A stretch of DNA of 60,881 nucleotides from an archaeon (GTDB lineage: Archaea; Methanobacteriota_B; Thermococci; Methanofastidiosales; NM3), in NCBI GenBank assembly GCA_004212155.1, contig RXIG01000011.1:1-60881 (forward strand), read 5' to 3'. Made by a program: the position numbers and the translations under genes. The notes below the pieces were generated by a model, which ran no database searches, was not told the DNA's origin, and worked only from the letters and a program-made list of their open reading frames with translations. Shown one piece after another: positions 26,239 to 35,238 of the stretch. The number at the start of each line of letters is the position of its first letter. Position 1 is the first letter of the stretch.

Positions 26239-26254
26239 AAACTTTAAAAAGTTT
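26239..26254. promoter_or_regulatory. Shared TATA element between guaA and the PRT-type regulator gene
   Basis: AAACTTTAAAAAGTTT is nearly self-complementary and is the only TATA-like element in the 54-base gap between two divergent genes. Measured from its centre, transcription in both directions would start at or just before the ATGs at 26213 and about 26268-26280. One element therefore probably serves both, coupling their expression. Confidence 0.5.
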
Positions 26255-26267
26255 ATTAGTCACAAAT

Positions 26268-26987
26268 ATGCTTATGAATATGCTAGAGAGCATGAAGTAC
26301 AGGATGCGTGCGGTGCAAGTGCTCAAGATGCTCAAGCGGTGGTACACCTACAACGAGCTCTCTAGGCAACTTGACCTTCCGACCACTGTGCTCAATCGCT
26401 ACATCATGGGGCGCGTGCTTCCCAACGAAGAGCGTGCACGCGAGTTCATAGCGTTCTATGAGTCCCACTTCAAGCTCGAGGACGAGATCCTCAAGCGCAT
26501 CAACTTCGACGAGTACGGTTACTTCGACAACTCGAGCATCCTCTACGATACGCAACTTCTAAACAGTATCGCCACGAGGGCGCTCGAACGGTTCGAGAAC
26601 GTCAACAAGGTCCTTACCTCCGAGACTGACGGCATCCCCATCGCATGCCACGTTGCACAGGCGTTTGATGTCGACATGGTGTTTACCAGGAAGGAAAAGG
26701 AAGTGGGAAGGCTCGACTACGTCGAGGAGACCTACATCCCGTCGTCGATGGGCAAGCTCATGTCGCTCTACCTGCCAAAGCGTTCGGTGAAGAAGGGAGA
26801 GCGCCTCCTCATCGTCGACGATGTCATTCGCAGCGGTGAGACGCAGCGGGCCCTGCTCCGGCTCGCCAAGAAGATGAACGCCGAGATCGCCGGCCTCTTC
26901 GGTGTCGTCTCCATCGGCGAGAAGGGCACGAAGGCGCTCGAGAACGAGCTCGATCCTGACAAGCTCGAGATATTGGTGAAGTTATGA
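26268..26987 (+). CDS. GfcR-like regulator: HTH plus phosphoribosyltransferase domain
   Basis: A 239-residue protein. Residues 10-70 form a helix-turn-helix (LKRWYTYNELSRQLDLPTTVLNRYIMGRVLP) and the rest is a PRTase fold with GERLLIVDDVIRSGETQRAL (about 183-202), the intact PRPP loop. The layout matches archaeal PyrE-like/GfcR regulators and bacterial PurR logic, in which PRPP binding controls DNA binding. Divergence from guaA and overlap with pyrK (4 bases) point to control of nucleotide genes. Three in-frame ATGs at 26268, 26274 and 26280 are all close to the predicted transcription start. Confidence 0.8.
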   Translation: MLMNMLESMKYRMRAVQVLKMLKRWYTYNELSRQLDLPTTVLNRYIMGRVLPNEERAREFIAFYESHFKLEDEILKRINFDEYGYFDNSSILYDTQLLNSIATRALERFENVNKVLTSETDGIPIACHVAQAFDVDMVFTRKEKEVGRLDYVEETYIPSSMGKLMSLYLPKRSVKKGERLLIVDDVIRSGETQRALLRLAKKMNAEIAGLFGVVSIGEKGTKALENELDPDKLEILVKL

Positions 26988-27730
26988 TCCCGCTCGAGAT
27001 CAAGGCGGTCGCCGACCAGGCGCCGTCAGTGACGACACTCTTTTTTGACAAGGAGATAGGCACGATTCCCGGCCAGTTCGGCATGTTCTGGCTGCCTGAT
27101 GTCGGGCAGCGCCCCATGTCATTTTCCCGAAGCGACGCCATCACCGTACGGGTGGTGGGCCCGTTCTCGCAAGCGCTCGCCTCGCTTGAGCCGGGGGACG
27201 TGATATCGATGGAGGGCCCCTATGGCAACGGATTCTCGCTCTCTGGAGGCAGGGTGCTCCTCATCGGCGGAGGATTCGGCATCGCCCCCTTGCGCTTCCT
27301 GGCGCAACGATGCCACGAGAGGGGCGCCCGCGTGACGACGATGCTTGGGTTTCGCTGCCAGGACGACCTGTTCTTCGAAGAGGAAATGAGCTCGTACGGC
27401 GACGTATGGGTCGCCACCGAGGACGGTAGCTGCGGCTACGAGGGGCTCGTGTCATGCCTCTTCGAACAGGTCGGATACGACTTCGACCAGGCGTACTGCT
27501 GCGGTCCTGAACCGATGATGAAGGCCGTGCTCGACCACTACCGCGACCGCGTGCCGCTCCAGCTGCTGCTTGAACGCTACATGAAGTGCGGCATGGGGCT
27601 TTGCGGCTCGTGCGAGATCGACGGCATGCTCGTATGCAAGGACGGGCCCGTCTTCACCCCCGACCAGCTCGGACCGTCGTTTGGCGCGTGCAAGCGCGAC
27701 AAAACAGGACGATTGATCCCGCTGGGGTGA
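26984..27730 (+). CDS. pyrK: Dihydroorotate dehydrogenase electron transfer subunit
   Basis: A 248-residue protein with FAD-binding (QRPMSFSR, GPYGNGFSL) and NAD-like (VLLIGGGFGIAPLRFLA) domains and a C-terminal [2Fe-2S] site, CGMGLCGSC followed after about 12 residues by C in MLVCKDGPVF. That is the PyrK order. It links dihydroorotate oxidation by PyrD to another carrier; pyrD is not in the window. It overlaps genes on both sides by a few bases. Confidence 0.9.
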   Translation: MIPLEIKAVADQAPSVTTLFFDKEIGTIPGQFGMFWLPDVGQRPMSFSRSDAITVRVVGPFSQALASLEPGDVISMEGPYGNGFSLSGGRVLLIGGGFGIAPLRFLAQRCHERGARVTTMLGFRCQDDLFFEEEMSSYGDVWVATEDGSCGYEGLVSCLFEQVGYDFDQAYCCGPEPMMKAVLDHYRDRVPLQLLLERYMKCGMGLCGSCEIDGMLVCKDGPVFTPDQLGPSFGACKRDKTGRLIPLG

Positions 27731-28779
27731 TGGCATTGCCAGACCCACCGTATACGACTGGATCGATAAGGACGCCGCACGGCACGATACGCACGCCCGC
27801 GCTGATCCCGGTCGTCGCCACATCCTATGGCATATGGGACTTGTGGATCGACGGTACGTACACGGCGCCGTGGGACCTTGCACAGGCGACCATCCTCTCG
27901 CTCTACCACGTTCTCCAGTATTCCCGTGCACAACAGGTGCGCACGCGCGGCATACACGATGTTCTCGGTACGTCGCGTCCGGTCCTGATGGACAGCGGGG
28001 GATTCCAGTACATGAAAAAGGGGACCGAGCTCGACCCCATGGACGTGCTCAGCTTTGAGCGGCAGAGCGGATGCGACATCGGCATCACGTTCGACTACCC
28101 CATCACTCCCGACCTGGACGACGCTCAGCGAAACACAAGACTCGACCGTAGCATCGAAGCGGCAAATCTCATGCTTGAGCATGCAGACGGCATGGAACTC
28201 TACGGCGCCATCCACGGTTCCTCGCCACGTGAGATCGAGACGTACGCCGAAAGGCTCGATGAGGGATTCGGCGGGTATGGTATCGGCTCGCTCGTGCCCC
28301 GAAAGGGACACTACGCACACCTTGTCGACATCATGCACACCGCCCGCACCCTTACCACCCTTCCCATCCACGCGTTTGGCATCACCGGCTTTCCGGCGCT
28401 CTATGCACTATCGTACCTGGGCGTCGACACGTTCGACTCGTGGACATACGTTGTCGCAGCAGCGTACAAGGAGTACATCGACCCCGAACGGCTTACCCGG
28501 GTTAAAAATCTCAAGAAGCTAACGAGCCTTCCGTCATGCGACTGTCCAGTATGCCAGGAGCACGGGCTCAGGGACTTCATCGAGCCGACAAGCGAGGGCG
28601 AGGTCCTCCTCTCGCTGCACAACCTCCACGTGTACCTGAAAGAGATGGCATCGATACGCGAGGCGATGGAGCAAAACGAGCTTGAGGCATATATACTATC
28701 CAAGGGAGAAAGTGGCAACAGGAACATCAATCGTGCGTTCAGAGCCGCACAAATGAAAGTTAAAGAAAAGAAAGATTAA
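27730..28779 (+). CDS. Compact tRNA-guanine transglycosylase family protein
   Basis: A 349-residue TGT-fold protein. LMDSGGFQYM (about 90-99) and GVDTFDSWTY (about 236-245) hold the two active-site Asp, and CDCPVC with LHNLH about 35 residues on form the zinc site. Archaeal TgtA, which inserts preQ0 at tRNA position 15, is normally about 500-600 residues with PUA and linker domains at the C-terminus; those are absent here. It could be a split archaeosine TGT with a separate PUA partner, or a TGT paralogue of the DpdA kind acting on another nucleic acid. The ATG overlaps the pyrK stop by one base, so it is in the pyrimidine operon. Confidence 0.78.
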   Translation: MALPDPPYTTGSIRTPHGTIRTPALIPVVATSYGIWDLWIDGTYTAPWDLAQATILSLYHVLQYSRAQQVRTRGIHDVLGTSRPVLMDSGGFQYMKKGTELDPMDVLSFERQSGCDIGITFDYPITPDLDDAQRNTRLDRSIEAANLMLEHADGMELYGAIHGSSPREIETYAERLDEGFGGYGIGSLVPRKGHYAHLVDIMHTARTLTTLPIHAFGITGFPALYALSYLGVDTFDSWTYVVAAAYKEYIDPERLTRVKNLKKLTSLPSCDCPVCQEHGLRDFIEPTSEGEVLLSLHNLHVYLKEMASIREAMEQNELEAYILSKGESGNRNINRAFRAAQMKVKEKKD

Positions 28780-29447
28780 TAGAGATAGGTGAATCGCACG
28801 CCCATGCCCTTGGGCAACTTGTAGCGGATGTTCATGCCAATGATGAGCGCGGTCATGCTCTCGACGATGCGGCAGTTGCATAGGTTGCCGCCGTTGAGGC
28901 CCCGTACACCGTCAATCTTGTCGGCAAGCGCCATGACCTCCTGGCGCGCATCCTTGTCGTCTGAGCACACAACGACGTCGTTGTCGACAGTATTTTCGAT
29001 GTCGAGCAACCGCGCTGCACAGACGTTGTGGAAGGCACCAACAAGGGGCACCCCTTTGGGGACCATCGCCGCGGCCTGCTCGGCCGCAGAGCCCTCCCAC
29101 GGAGAGACGACCTGCGTGGGGCGCCCTCCAACGGCGTTTGCCAGGGGAACGCATAGCGAGACCACGATCTTGTCAGGCGTCAACTCCGACTTGATCGACT
29201 TGATCGTGTCCGCCATGTACTTGTAAGGCACGGAAAGCAGGATGATCTCGCCGTTCTCGACGGCCGCGTTGTTGTCCATTCCCTTGATATCGGCCTGGGG
29301 AAAGCTCTCCTGCACCTGTTCGACGGCGATGTTGGCCTTCGTTTCGTCACGTGAACCGATGATAACGGGTACGTTCGCCTGAGCGAAGCGCAGGGCGAGG
29401 CCCAATCCCTGGTCGCCCGTACCACCTATGATAGCCACCCTTTTCAT
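28776..29447 (-). CDS. F420H2:NADP oxidoreductase
   Basis: A 223-residue protein opening MKRVAIIGGTGDQGLGLALR, the GxGxxG NADP-binding loop, with SRDETKANIAVEQ after it. The pattern AFHNVCAARLLD and VCSDDKDARQEVMALAD is that of Fno/NpdG. It moves hydride between coenzyme F420 and NADP, supplying NADPH for biosynthesis in methanogens. Its stop overlaps the convergent TGT end by 4 bases. Confidence 0.9.
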   Translation of the reverse strand: MKRVAIIGGTGDQGLGLALRFAQANVPVIIGSRDETKANIAVEQVQESFPQADIKGMDNNAAVENGEIILLSVPYKYMADTIKSIKSELTPDKIVVSLCVPLANAVGGRPTQVVSPWEGSAAEQAAAMVPKGVPLVGAFHNVCAARLLDIENTVDNDVVVCSDDKDARQEVMALADKIDGVRGLNGGNLCNCRIVESMTALIIGMNIRYKLPKGMGVRFTYLY

Positions 29448-29571
29448 ATTAGCACCGTCCCCTTATACGTTGCAAGACGATTATAAGCTTTATGGTGTTG
29501 AAGTGTCCGAATGTGGAAAAACGCAAAGAATGTACAAAAGTTATAAAATCGTGCATGATGAATCTAATATA

Positions 29572-31242
29572 ATGTTTTCCAATATCAAAAAGAATGTCGA
29601 ATATATCAATAGATACCGGCAGATCGCCAAGGTCATGACAAAGCACGGGCTTGGATACTTCGTCGAGCAGATGGGCCTAAGCGAGCTTTTGCCCCGATTC
29701 AGGCGCGACGAGCTCACGAAGAAGAAGCGCAAGCAGTCTCTTGCCGTCACCTACAGGCTCGTGCTCGAGGAGCTTGGCCCAACGTTTATCAAACTGGGGC
29801 AGATCCTCTCGACCCGCCCCGACATCATCTCGAAGGAATACGTCGAGGAGTTCTCGAAGCTGCAGGACCAGGTAAGCCCGATACCCTACGAGGAGATCGA
29901 GAAGGTGATCGTGCAGGAGCTCAAATCACCCGTCGACGAGGTCTTCTCCGAGATCGACACCGAGGCGATATCGTCCGCATCGATCGGACAGGTCCACAGG
30001 GCCGTGCTCAACTCCGGTGAAGTCGTGGCGCTCAAGGTGCAAAAACCCAATATCAGACGCACGATCGAGATCGATATAGAAATCATGCGCACGCTTGCGC
30101 GACGCATGTCCGGCCTCGTCGCACAACGATCGCCCTATGAACCGGAGGAGATCGTCGACGAGTTCGCCAAGACGATTCGAAAAGAGCTCGACTACATGCT
30201 CGAGTCGGCCCATGCCCGCAAGTTCTACCATATCTTCGAGGACGACGATGAGGTGCGCATACCTCGCATCTACACGTCGATCACAACGAGACGGCTCCTT
30301 GCCATGGAGTATATCGACGGGGTCAACATCAAGGAGCTGCTAAAGGAAGGTTACACGAAGGAGCAGAGAAAGAAGGTCGCGCGTGTGGGCGCCCAGGCGA
30401 TGCTCAAAATGATATTTGACCATGGATTCTTCCATGGCGACCCCCACCACTCCAATGTCTTCGTTACCAAAAACGATGTCGTGACATTCCTTGACTTCGG
30501 CATCATCGGGCGACTCTCAAAGCGAAGCAAGGAGCATCTTACCGATCTGCTCATCGCCATCGTGCGCAAGGATGCATCGCAGGTCACATCCACGGTCGTA
30601 GCGATGTCTGAAACAAAGGACATCGACACGCAGGAGCTAACATGGGATATCGACGACCTTCTGGAACGCTACTACGGCAAACCGCTCGACGAGATCAACA
30701 TAGGGAACTACATCCAAGACCTGATGACGGTGGCCAAGCGCTACGGCATCAAGGTGCCCTCCAACTACGCGCTCCTGGGAAAGACCCTGATCATGATAGA
30801 GGGGATAGGTCGCCAGCTCGATCCCGAATTCAATACGGTGGAACATACGAGACCCTATGTCGAGCGCATGGTGCGCGAACGCATGAGCCCCCTCTCCACC
30901 ATACGGGACTGGTACGAGCGCCTCTCTGAGTCGTCGAAGATGGTCGTTGACATACCCTCGAAGCTGGACAGGGTCATGGCAGATATCGCAAAGGGCGACT
31001 TCAAGGTCGGCATTGAGCGCTCAACGATGGACGAGATGACCCACAGCTTCGAGAAAACGGTCAACAGGCTGTCGTTTTCCATCGTGATCGCAGGCATGGT
31101 GCTCGCATCGTCGATGCTTTTCATGGCAAACCTAGGTCCCGAACTCTACGGCCTCCCCATCTTCGGGTGGGTCGGGTTCATGATATCGTTCATGCTCGGC
31201 ATATGGCTCATTGGGGCGATAATACGGGGGGGAAAGCTCTAG
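29572..31242 (+). CDS. ABC1/UbiB-family kinase-like membrane protein
   Basis: A 556-residue UbiB/ADCK-like protein: LGPTFIKLGQILSTRPDIIS (KxGQ motif), ASIGQVHRAVL (Ala-rich nucleotide loop), VALKVQKP (lysine), HGFFHGDPHHSNV (catalytic loop) and TFLDFGIIGRLS (DFG). Two hydrophobic spans close the C-terminus (SIVIAGMVLASSMLF and the segment after PIFGWVG). Relatives support isoprenoid-lipid or quinone metabolism; in an archaeon, lipid handling is more likely. The ATG at 29572 is chosen because TTATAAAA at 29541-29548 would start transcription close to it; the frame continues upstream into the promoter. Confidence 0.85.
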   Translation: MFSNIKKNVEYINRYRQIAKVMTKHGLGYFVEQMGLSELLPRFRRDELTKKKRKQSLAVTYRLVLEELGPTFIKLGQILSTRPDIISKEYVEEFSKLQDQVSPIPYEEIEKVIVQELKSPVDEVFSEIDTEAISSASIGQVHRAVLNSGEVVALKVQKPNIRRTIEIDIEIMRTLARRMSGLVAQRSPYEPEEIVDEFAKTIRKELDYMLESAHARKFYHIFEDDDEVRIPRIYTSITTRRLLAMEYIDGVNIKELLKEGYTKEQRKKVARVGAQAMLKMIFDHGFFHGDPHHSNVFVTKNDVVTFLDFGIIGRLSKRSKEHLTDLLIAIVRKDASQVTSTVVAMSETKDIDTQELTWDIDDLLERYYGKPLDEINIGNYIQDLMTVAKRYGIKVPSNYALLGKTLIMIEGIGRQLDPEFNTVEHTRPYVERMVRERMSPLSTIRDWYERLSESSKMVVDIPSKLDRVMADIAKGDFKVGIERSTMDEMTHSFEKTVNRLSFSIVIAGMVLASSMLFMANLGPELYGLPIFGWVGFMISFMLGIWLIGAIIRGGKL

Positions 31243-31254
31243 CCCCCTGCCCTC

Positions 31255-31950
31255 CTATTCTGAGATGAGCTCGATCGTCGTGTTGACGCAGGTGCGCTGC
31301 GCATTGCCGAAGAGGTCGTCAAGGATGTTGTAGACCTCGAATATGTTCTCGACGTTGACATCGGCGATGCCGCGCAGGCATTCCTTTGCCTGATACGCTA
31401 TACCGAGGTCGGCGGCCTGGATCATCGGGATGTCGTTGGCGCCGTCGCCCACAGCAACGACCATGGTCGCACCGGACGCTCCCTTGAACCTGTTGAGCCA
31501 GTCGCCCTTGTTGCCATCAACGCGCAGCTCGAATCCGCCGGTCAACATGCCGTTGTGTATCTCAAGCTTGTTGGATGCGACGTAGTCGATGCCGAGCCGA
31601 TGGGCGTGTCGGTGCGCTACGACATCGAAACCACCGGTGATGATGGCCGTCTTCGCACCTTCCGCCTTGAGCCGTTCGATTAGTTCCTCTGCACCCTCTG
31701 TCATGGAGGAATGCTTGAAGACGGTGTCGAAGTTGTTGATGTGCAGTCCCCTAATGAGGGCCAGACGCTCACGGAGTGACTCCTCGAACGTCATCTCGCC
31801 ACACATTCCGCGCTCAGTGAGGTCGGCCACTTCTTCGTAGCAACCGTGCACCTTCGCGACCTCGTCTAAAAATTCACAGTTGATGAGGGTCTTGTCCATA
31901 TCAAAGGCTACAAGTACCCTATCGTTACCTTTCCAAAACTTACCAGTCAT
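31255..31950 (-). CDS. serB: Phosphoserine phosphatase
   Basis: A 231-residue HAD phosphatase: VAFDMDKTLINCEFLDE (motif I), TAIITGGFDVVAHRHA (motif II), and VAVGDGANDIPMIQAADLGIAY (motif III/IV), with the cap region typical of SerB. It releases serine from phosphoserine. The ATG at 31950 has GGGAGTG upstream; a GTG three codons earlier is possible. It stands alone on the minus strand. Confidence 0.9.
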   Translation of the reverse strand: MTGKFWKGNDRVLVAFDMDKTLINCEFLDEVAKVHGCYEEVADLTERGMCGEMTFEESLRERLALIRGLHINNFDTVFKHSSMTEGAEELIERLKAEGAKTAIITGGFDVVAHRHAHRLGIDYVASNKLEIHNGMLTGGFELRVDGNKGDWLNRFKGASGATMVVAVGDGANDIPMIQAADLGIAYQAKECLRGIADVNVENIFEVYNILDDLFGNAQRTCVNTTIELISE

Positions 31951-32205
31951 GCTACACACACTCCCTATATGCGGTTTCCCGAGTACAAAAAAGCACTAAG
32001 GGAGTGCCCCGGTATTCACACATACTATTTTCATGATGAACTCTCAGATTAGGGCGACATATAAATCTATCGCCGCGCTTAGGCAGTTACATGTCAAAAA
32101 ACGAGCGTCACAAAGTCTATTGTAATGCGTATATGACCATTTTTTATTACAATCGTCATATTTCTTTCAAAAACCTTTAATAATTATGCTCTTCTCGAAG
32201 AAGGC

Positions 32206-33255
32206 ATGATTGAAGACCTGGTCAGAAAGGACATCGAATCCCTGCGATTCGCACACCCTTACGTTCCTAAGAAATATATCAATCTTTCACAAAACGAACC
32301 GTTGCGCGGCATCATCGGCGACAAGTACGCCACGCGCTACATCGGGCCCCATTACTATGAGCTCAAGGACAGGCTTGCGGCATACTTCGGCCTCAAGCGG
32401 GAAAACTTCGTCATCACGAATGGTGCCAATCACGGCATAGACGTCTGCTGCAGGTGCTTCCTCGAGCCGGGCGACAGCGCTGCGATGTATGACCCGAGCT
32501 ACGGCCCCTACTTCATGATACCGATGATCAATGGCCGCTCGGTGGTAAGGCTCACCCTTGACGAGAACTTCGAGCCTGACTGGTCGCTGTTTGAAAGAAG
32601 CGATGCGAAGATGGTCTACATACCCAATCCTGGCAATCCCACGGCCAATCTGCTCTCGCTTGACACCATACGGGAAGGCCTCGACACGGGAAAGGTGGTG
32701 GTGGTCGACGAGGCATACGCCGAGTTCACCGACGTCACCGCGGTCGACCTCATCAACGACTACGAGAATCTCGTCGTGCTGCGCACGTTCTCAAAGGTAT
32801 GGGCGCTCCCTGGAGCACGCGTCGGCTACACCATCGCCTGTGAGAAGACCTCTGATTACCTCGAACTCTCCCACATCCCTTATCATATGGCAAATCCATC
32901 GCTCAAGCTCGCCCACGACGTGCTCGACCATCAAGAGGAGATGGAGCAGCTCGTGCGGGACACGATCGAGCTCCGGGAGGAACTCCGTGAGGGATTGCGC
33001 GCACTGGGGCTTCACCCCTATCCCTCCTATACGAACTTCGTGCTCGTCGAGTTCCCAAAGGAGGTCGATGCATCGCGCATATTCCATGAACTGCTTGAAC
33101 GAAACATTTTTGTCAACAACGTCTCGGGCCAACCGCGCATCGAGAACTGTCTGAGGATTAGCGTTGGCCTCAGGGAAGAGAACGAGGCACTCCTGCGCGA
33201 GCTTGGCGCCGTGCTCGAACAGTGGGCCGACTCCTTTAACACCGTGGTACGATGA
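32206..33255 (+). CDS. Histidinol-phosphate aminotransferase-like enzyme
   Basis: A 349-residue fold-I PLP aminotransferase: NGANHGIDVCCRCF, NPGNPTANL, VVVDEAYAEF, then RTFSKVWALPGARVGY with the PLP lysine. It belongs to the HisC/threonine-phosphate decarboxylase branch. CCTTTAATAATTA about 30 bases upstream suggests a leaderless start. It overlaps the next gene by 4 bases, a HAD phosphatase, so the pair could perform HisC-HisB-like consecutive steps (transamination then dephosphorylation), though cobalamin or another amino-alcohol pathway is possible. Confidence 0.82.
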   Translation: MIEDLVRKDIESLRFAHPYVPKKYINLSQNEPLRGIIGDKYATRYIGPHYYELKDRLAAYFGLKRENFVITNGANHGIDVCCRCFLEPGDSAAMYDPSYGPYFMIPMINGRSVVRLTLDENFEPDWSLFERSDAKMVYIPNPGNPTANLLSLDTIREGLDTGKVVVVDEAYAEFTDVTAVDLINDYENLVVLRTFSKVWALPGARVGYTIACEKTSDYLELSHIPYHMANPSLKLAHDVLDHQEEMEQLVRDTIELREELREGLRALGLHPYPSYTNFVLVEFPKEVDASRIFHELLERNIFVNNVSGQPRIENCLRISVGLREENEALLRELGAVLEQWADSFNTVVR

Positions 33256-33971
33256 ATACGGCCGTGGTCTTTGACATGGACGGCACCCTCGTCGACGTGA
33301 CCGGGAGCTACAAACAGGCGATCATCGAGACGGTCTGCCACTTTCTCCCCGACGCGTCGCCGGAGGACGTAAGCGATGCGCGCGATGCGCTTCGCGGCGT
33401 GCCCAAGTTCAACAACGACTGGGATGCGACCTACTTCATACTGCAGCAACTGCGCGGGCACGACCCCGTCCTGAAACGAGATGAGGAATGGGGAAGGGTA
33501 CGCTCCGTATTTCAGAGCATCTACCTTGGGGAAGCGCTCTATGAACAGGCCTATGGCACAGCGCCGCCCTTGAGGCGCGTCCATGGCCTGATAGAGGCGG
33601 AACGGCCCTTGATCACTCGCGAGACGCTCGAATGCCTAACAGGCGTTTTGCGCGGCATCGTGACGTCACGACCGCGATTCGAGGCGTCACACACGGTCTC
33701 ATTGAGCTACCTCAGCGAGTTCTTCACCGATGAGATGATGGTGACGCTTGATGACGTCGAGAACGAGAAGCCGCATCCCGAACCGCTCCTGCTCATGAAA
33801 AAGAGGATTGACGCTTCGAACTACTTCTACGTTGGTGACACGGTGGATGATGCCTCGGCGGCACGCGCCGCCGGCTACACGAGCATCATCATCGGTGCCC
33901 CGTGGGGCGATATTGCGATCGATACGGTAAACGACCTTCCACAGGCGCTCAGCTTATGCGATAATAGGTAA
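33252..33971 (+). CDS. HAD-superfamily IA phosphatase linked to the aminotransferase
   Basis: A 239-residue HAD hydrolase: TAVVFDMDGTLVDVTGSYK (motif I), GIVTSRPRF (motif II), and FYVGDTVDDASAARAAGYTSI (motif IV). The RFEASHTVS and NEKPHPEPLL pattern is like the TIGR01548 group of IA hydrolases, which is often found next to HisC-like aminotransferases. I infer that it removes phosphate from the aminotransferase product; histidinol phosphate is the leading candidate. Its end overlaps the convergent neighbour by 23 bases. Confidence 0.75.
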   Translation: MNTAVVFDMDGTLVDVTGSYKQAIIETVCHFLPDASPEDVSDARDALRGVPKFNNDWDATYFILQQLRGHDPVLKRDEEWGRVRSVFQSIYLGEALYEQAYGTAPPLRRVHGLIEAERPLITRETLECLTGVLRGIVTSRPRFEASHTVSLSYLSEFFTDEMMVTLDDVENEKPHPEPLLLMKKRIDASNYFYVGDTVDDASAARAAGYTSIIIGAPWGDIAIDTVNDLPQALSLCDNR

Positions 33972-34320
33972 CCTTTTCCAGTTCGACTGAAACACCCTTT
34001 CCTGTCTCCGGGCGCACGACGTCCTTGACCTTGGCCGTGTTGACGAGCGCGAGTTGTACACGAGCCGTCGTTATCTCGTACTCATCGAAGTCCATTGCCT
34101 GGCGCGTGTTGTGCACCGATGCCGACTTGACGATGGCGATGATGCCTTCGGTCTCTCGCGTCATGTCCTCCCCGGTCTTGCAGGTGATAAAGACCGCCTC
34201 GCCGACGTCGACCTGGGTAAGGGAGTTGATGTTGTGCGCACTGCGCAATTCGAACGTCTTGATGCCCTGTGTAAGCAGTTCCTTGTACGCCCGTGGCGTG
34301 ATACATGTCAACGCATACAT
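33949..34320 (-). CDS. Small protein, possibly PUA/ASCH-like
   Basis: A 123-residue protein. QGIKTFELRSAHNINSL followed by VDVGEAVFITCKTG resembles the ASCH/EVE/PUA-like barrels, where K-T-x-E-x-R is common, and such proteins usually bind RNA or modified nucleotides. The resemblance is weak. GAGGTGAGACA precedes the ATG. It lies 9 bases after the PAC2 gene in the same direction and is likely co-transcribed. Confidence 0.55.
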   Translation of the reverse strand: MYALTCITPRAYKELLTQGIKTFELRSAHNINSLTQVDVGEAVFITCKTGEDMTRETEGIIAIVKSASVHNTRQAMDFDEYEITTARVQLALVNTAKVKDVVRPETGKGVSVELEKVTYYRIS

Positions 34321-34329
34321 TGTCTCACC

Positions 34330-35040
34330 TCAAATATACATCGAACTGTAGTCCTCACTCTTCGACTGTTTCTCGACGTCCTTGCTCAGCTCGGCCAGTG
34401 TAGCCTCGAGCTGCTCTGCCTCCTTGATGAGCGATTCGGTGTTAATCTCCCTGTCGATGAGCCGCCCTATGACATCGAGGAGGTCTGAGGCGCTGCGTGG
34501 ATCGGGACGATTCCCGTACGTCTCTGCAAGCAGCGCAAGAGAGGGTATCGACTGGCGGTAGCATTCGAGCAGGAGCGCACCGCTTCCGCCGGATATGCTG
34601 CCCATGGGCAATACCTCGACCTGGTTGTCCTTGAGCGTCTGGAGCATCTCGTCGTTTGACCCGACGCCATAGACCGCACCCGAGGGCGAGTTTGAACCGA
34701 TGCCTGCAAGCGAGATCGACATGGAGACGCCAATGTCTTTCATGAAGCTTCCCAGTGAGTCGGCCATGTAAAATGTCTTGTTGTCGGGAAACGCCAGGTC
34801 CGAGACGAACACGATGAGCCCCTCGTTGCCGTAGATGCGCACGGGTGGGAGCACCTTCCCGCCAAAGACCATCGAGATCTGGGGAAGCATGTCGGTGCGG
34901 ATGTATCCGATCTCGGGCACTTCAAGCTCGTTTACCAGGTACGTCGCAGCAATATGTCCCACCAGTCCGACACCGGGAAATCCCTCGATGACGATGGGGT
35001 TTTTAAAAGAAACATCTTTTTGCACGATGATATCGATCAT
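34330..35040 (-). CDS. PAC2-family protein, proteasome assembly chaperone-like
   Basis: A 236-residue protein with the PAC2 fold: PIVIEGFPGVGLVGHIAATYL (about 16-36), then GYIRTDMLPQISMVFGGKVLPP and YGVGSNDEMLQTL. A coiled-coil tail follows (SLIKEAEQLEATLAELSKDVEKQ). Eukaryotic PAC2 assists 20S proteasome assembly; archaeal relatives are widespread and uncharacterised. TATTAATACG about 30-40 bases upstream may be its TATA box. Confidence 0.82.
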   Translation of the reverse strand: MIDIIVQKDVSFKNPIVIEGFPGVGLVGHIAATYLVNELEVPEIGYIRTDMLPQISMVFGGKVLPPVRIYGNEGLIVFVSDLAFPDNKTFYMADSLGSFMKDIGVSMSISLAGIGSNSPSGAVYGVGSNDEMLQTLKDNQVEVLPMGSISGGSGALLLECYRQSIPSLALLAETYGNRPDPRSASDLLDVIGRLIDREINTESLIKEAEQLEATLAELSKDVEKQSKSEDYSSMYI

Positions 35041-35238
35041 GCTATCACGTATGAACTAGGGCAAAAGAACGTATTAATAGTTTTCGTAGTATGGGCTTTG
35101 CACAGCTCGTAGGGAGATCTGACGCTTTCCTGGGCGCGGCCATCATACTTTGCCGCTGCGCCATGCAACGCACACAGAAGGGCGCTGCACGTATCATGAT
35201 CCCCAGATATAAGGGGTAATGGGGGCATGTGTCTTAAG

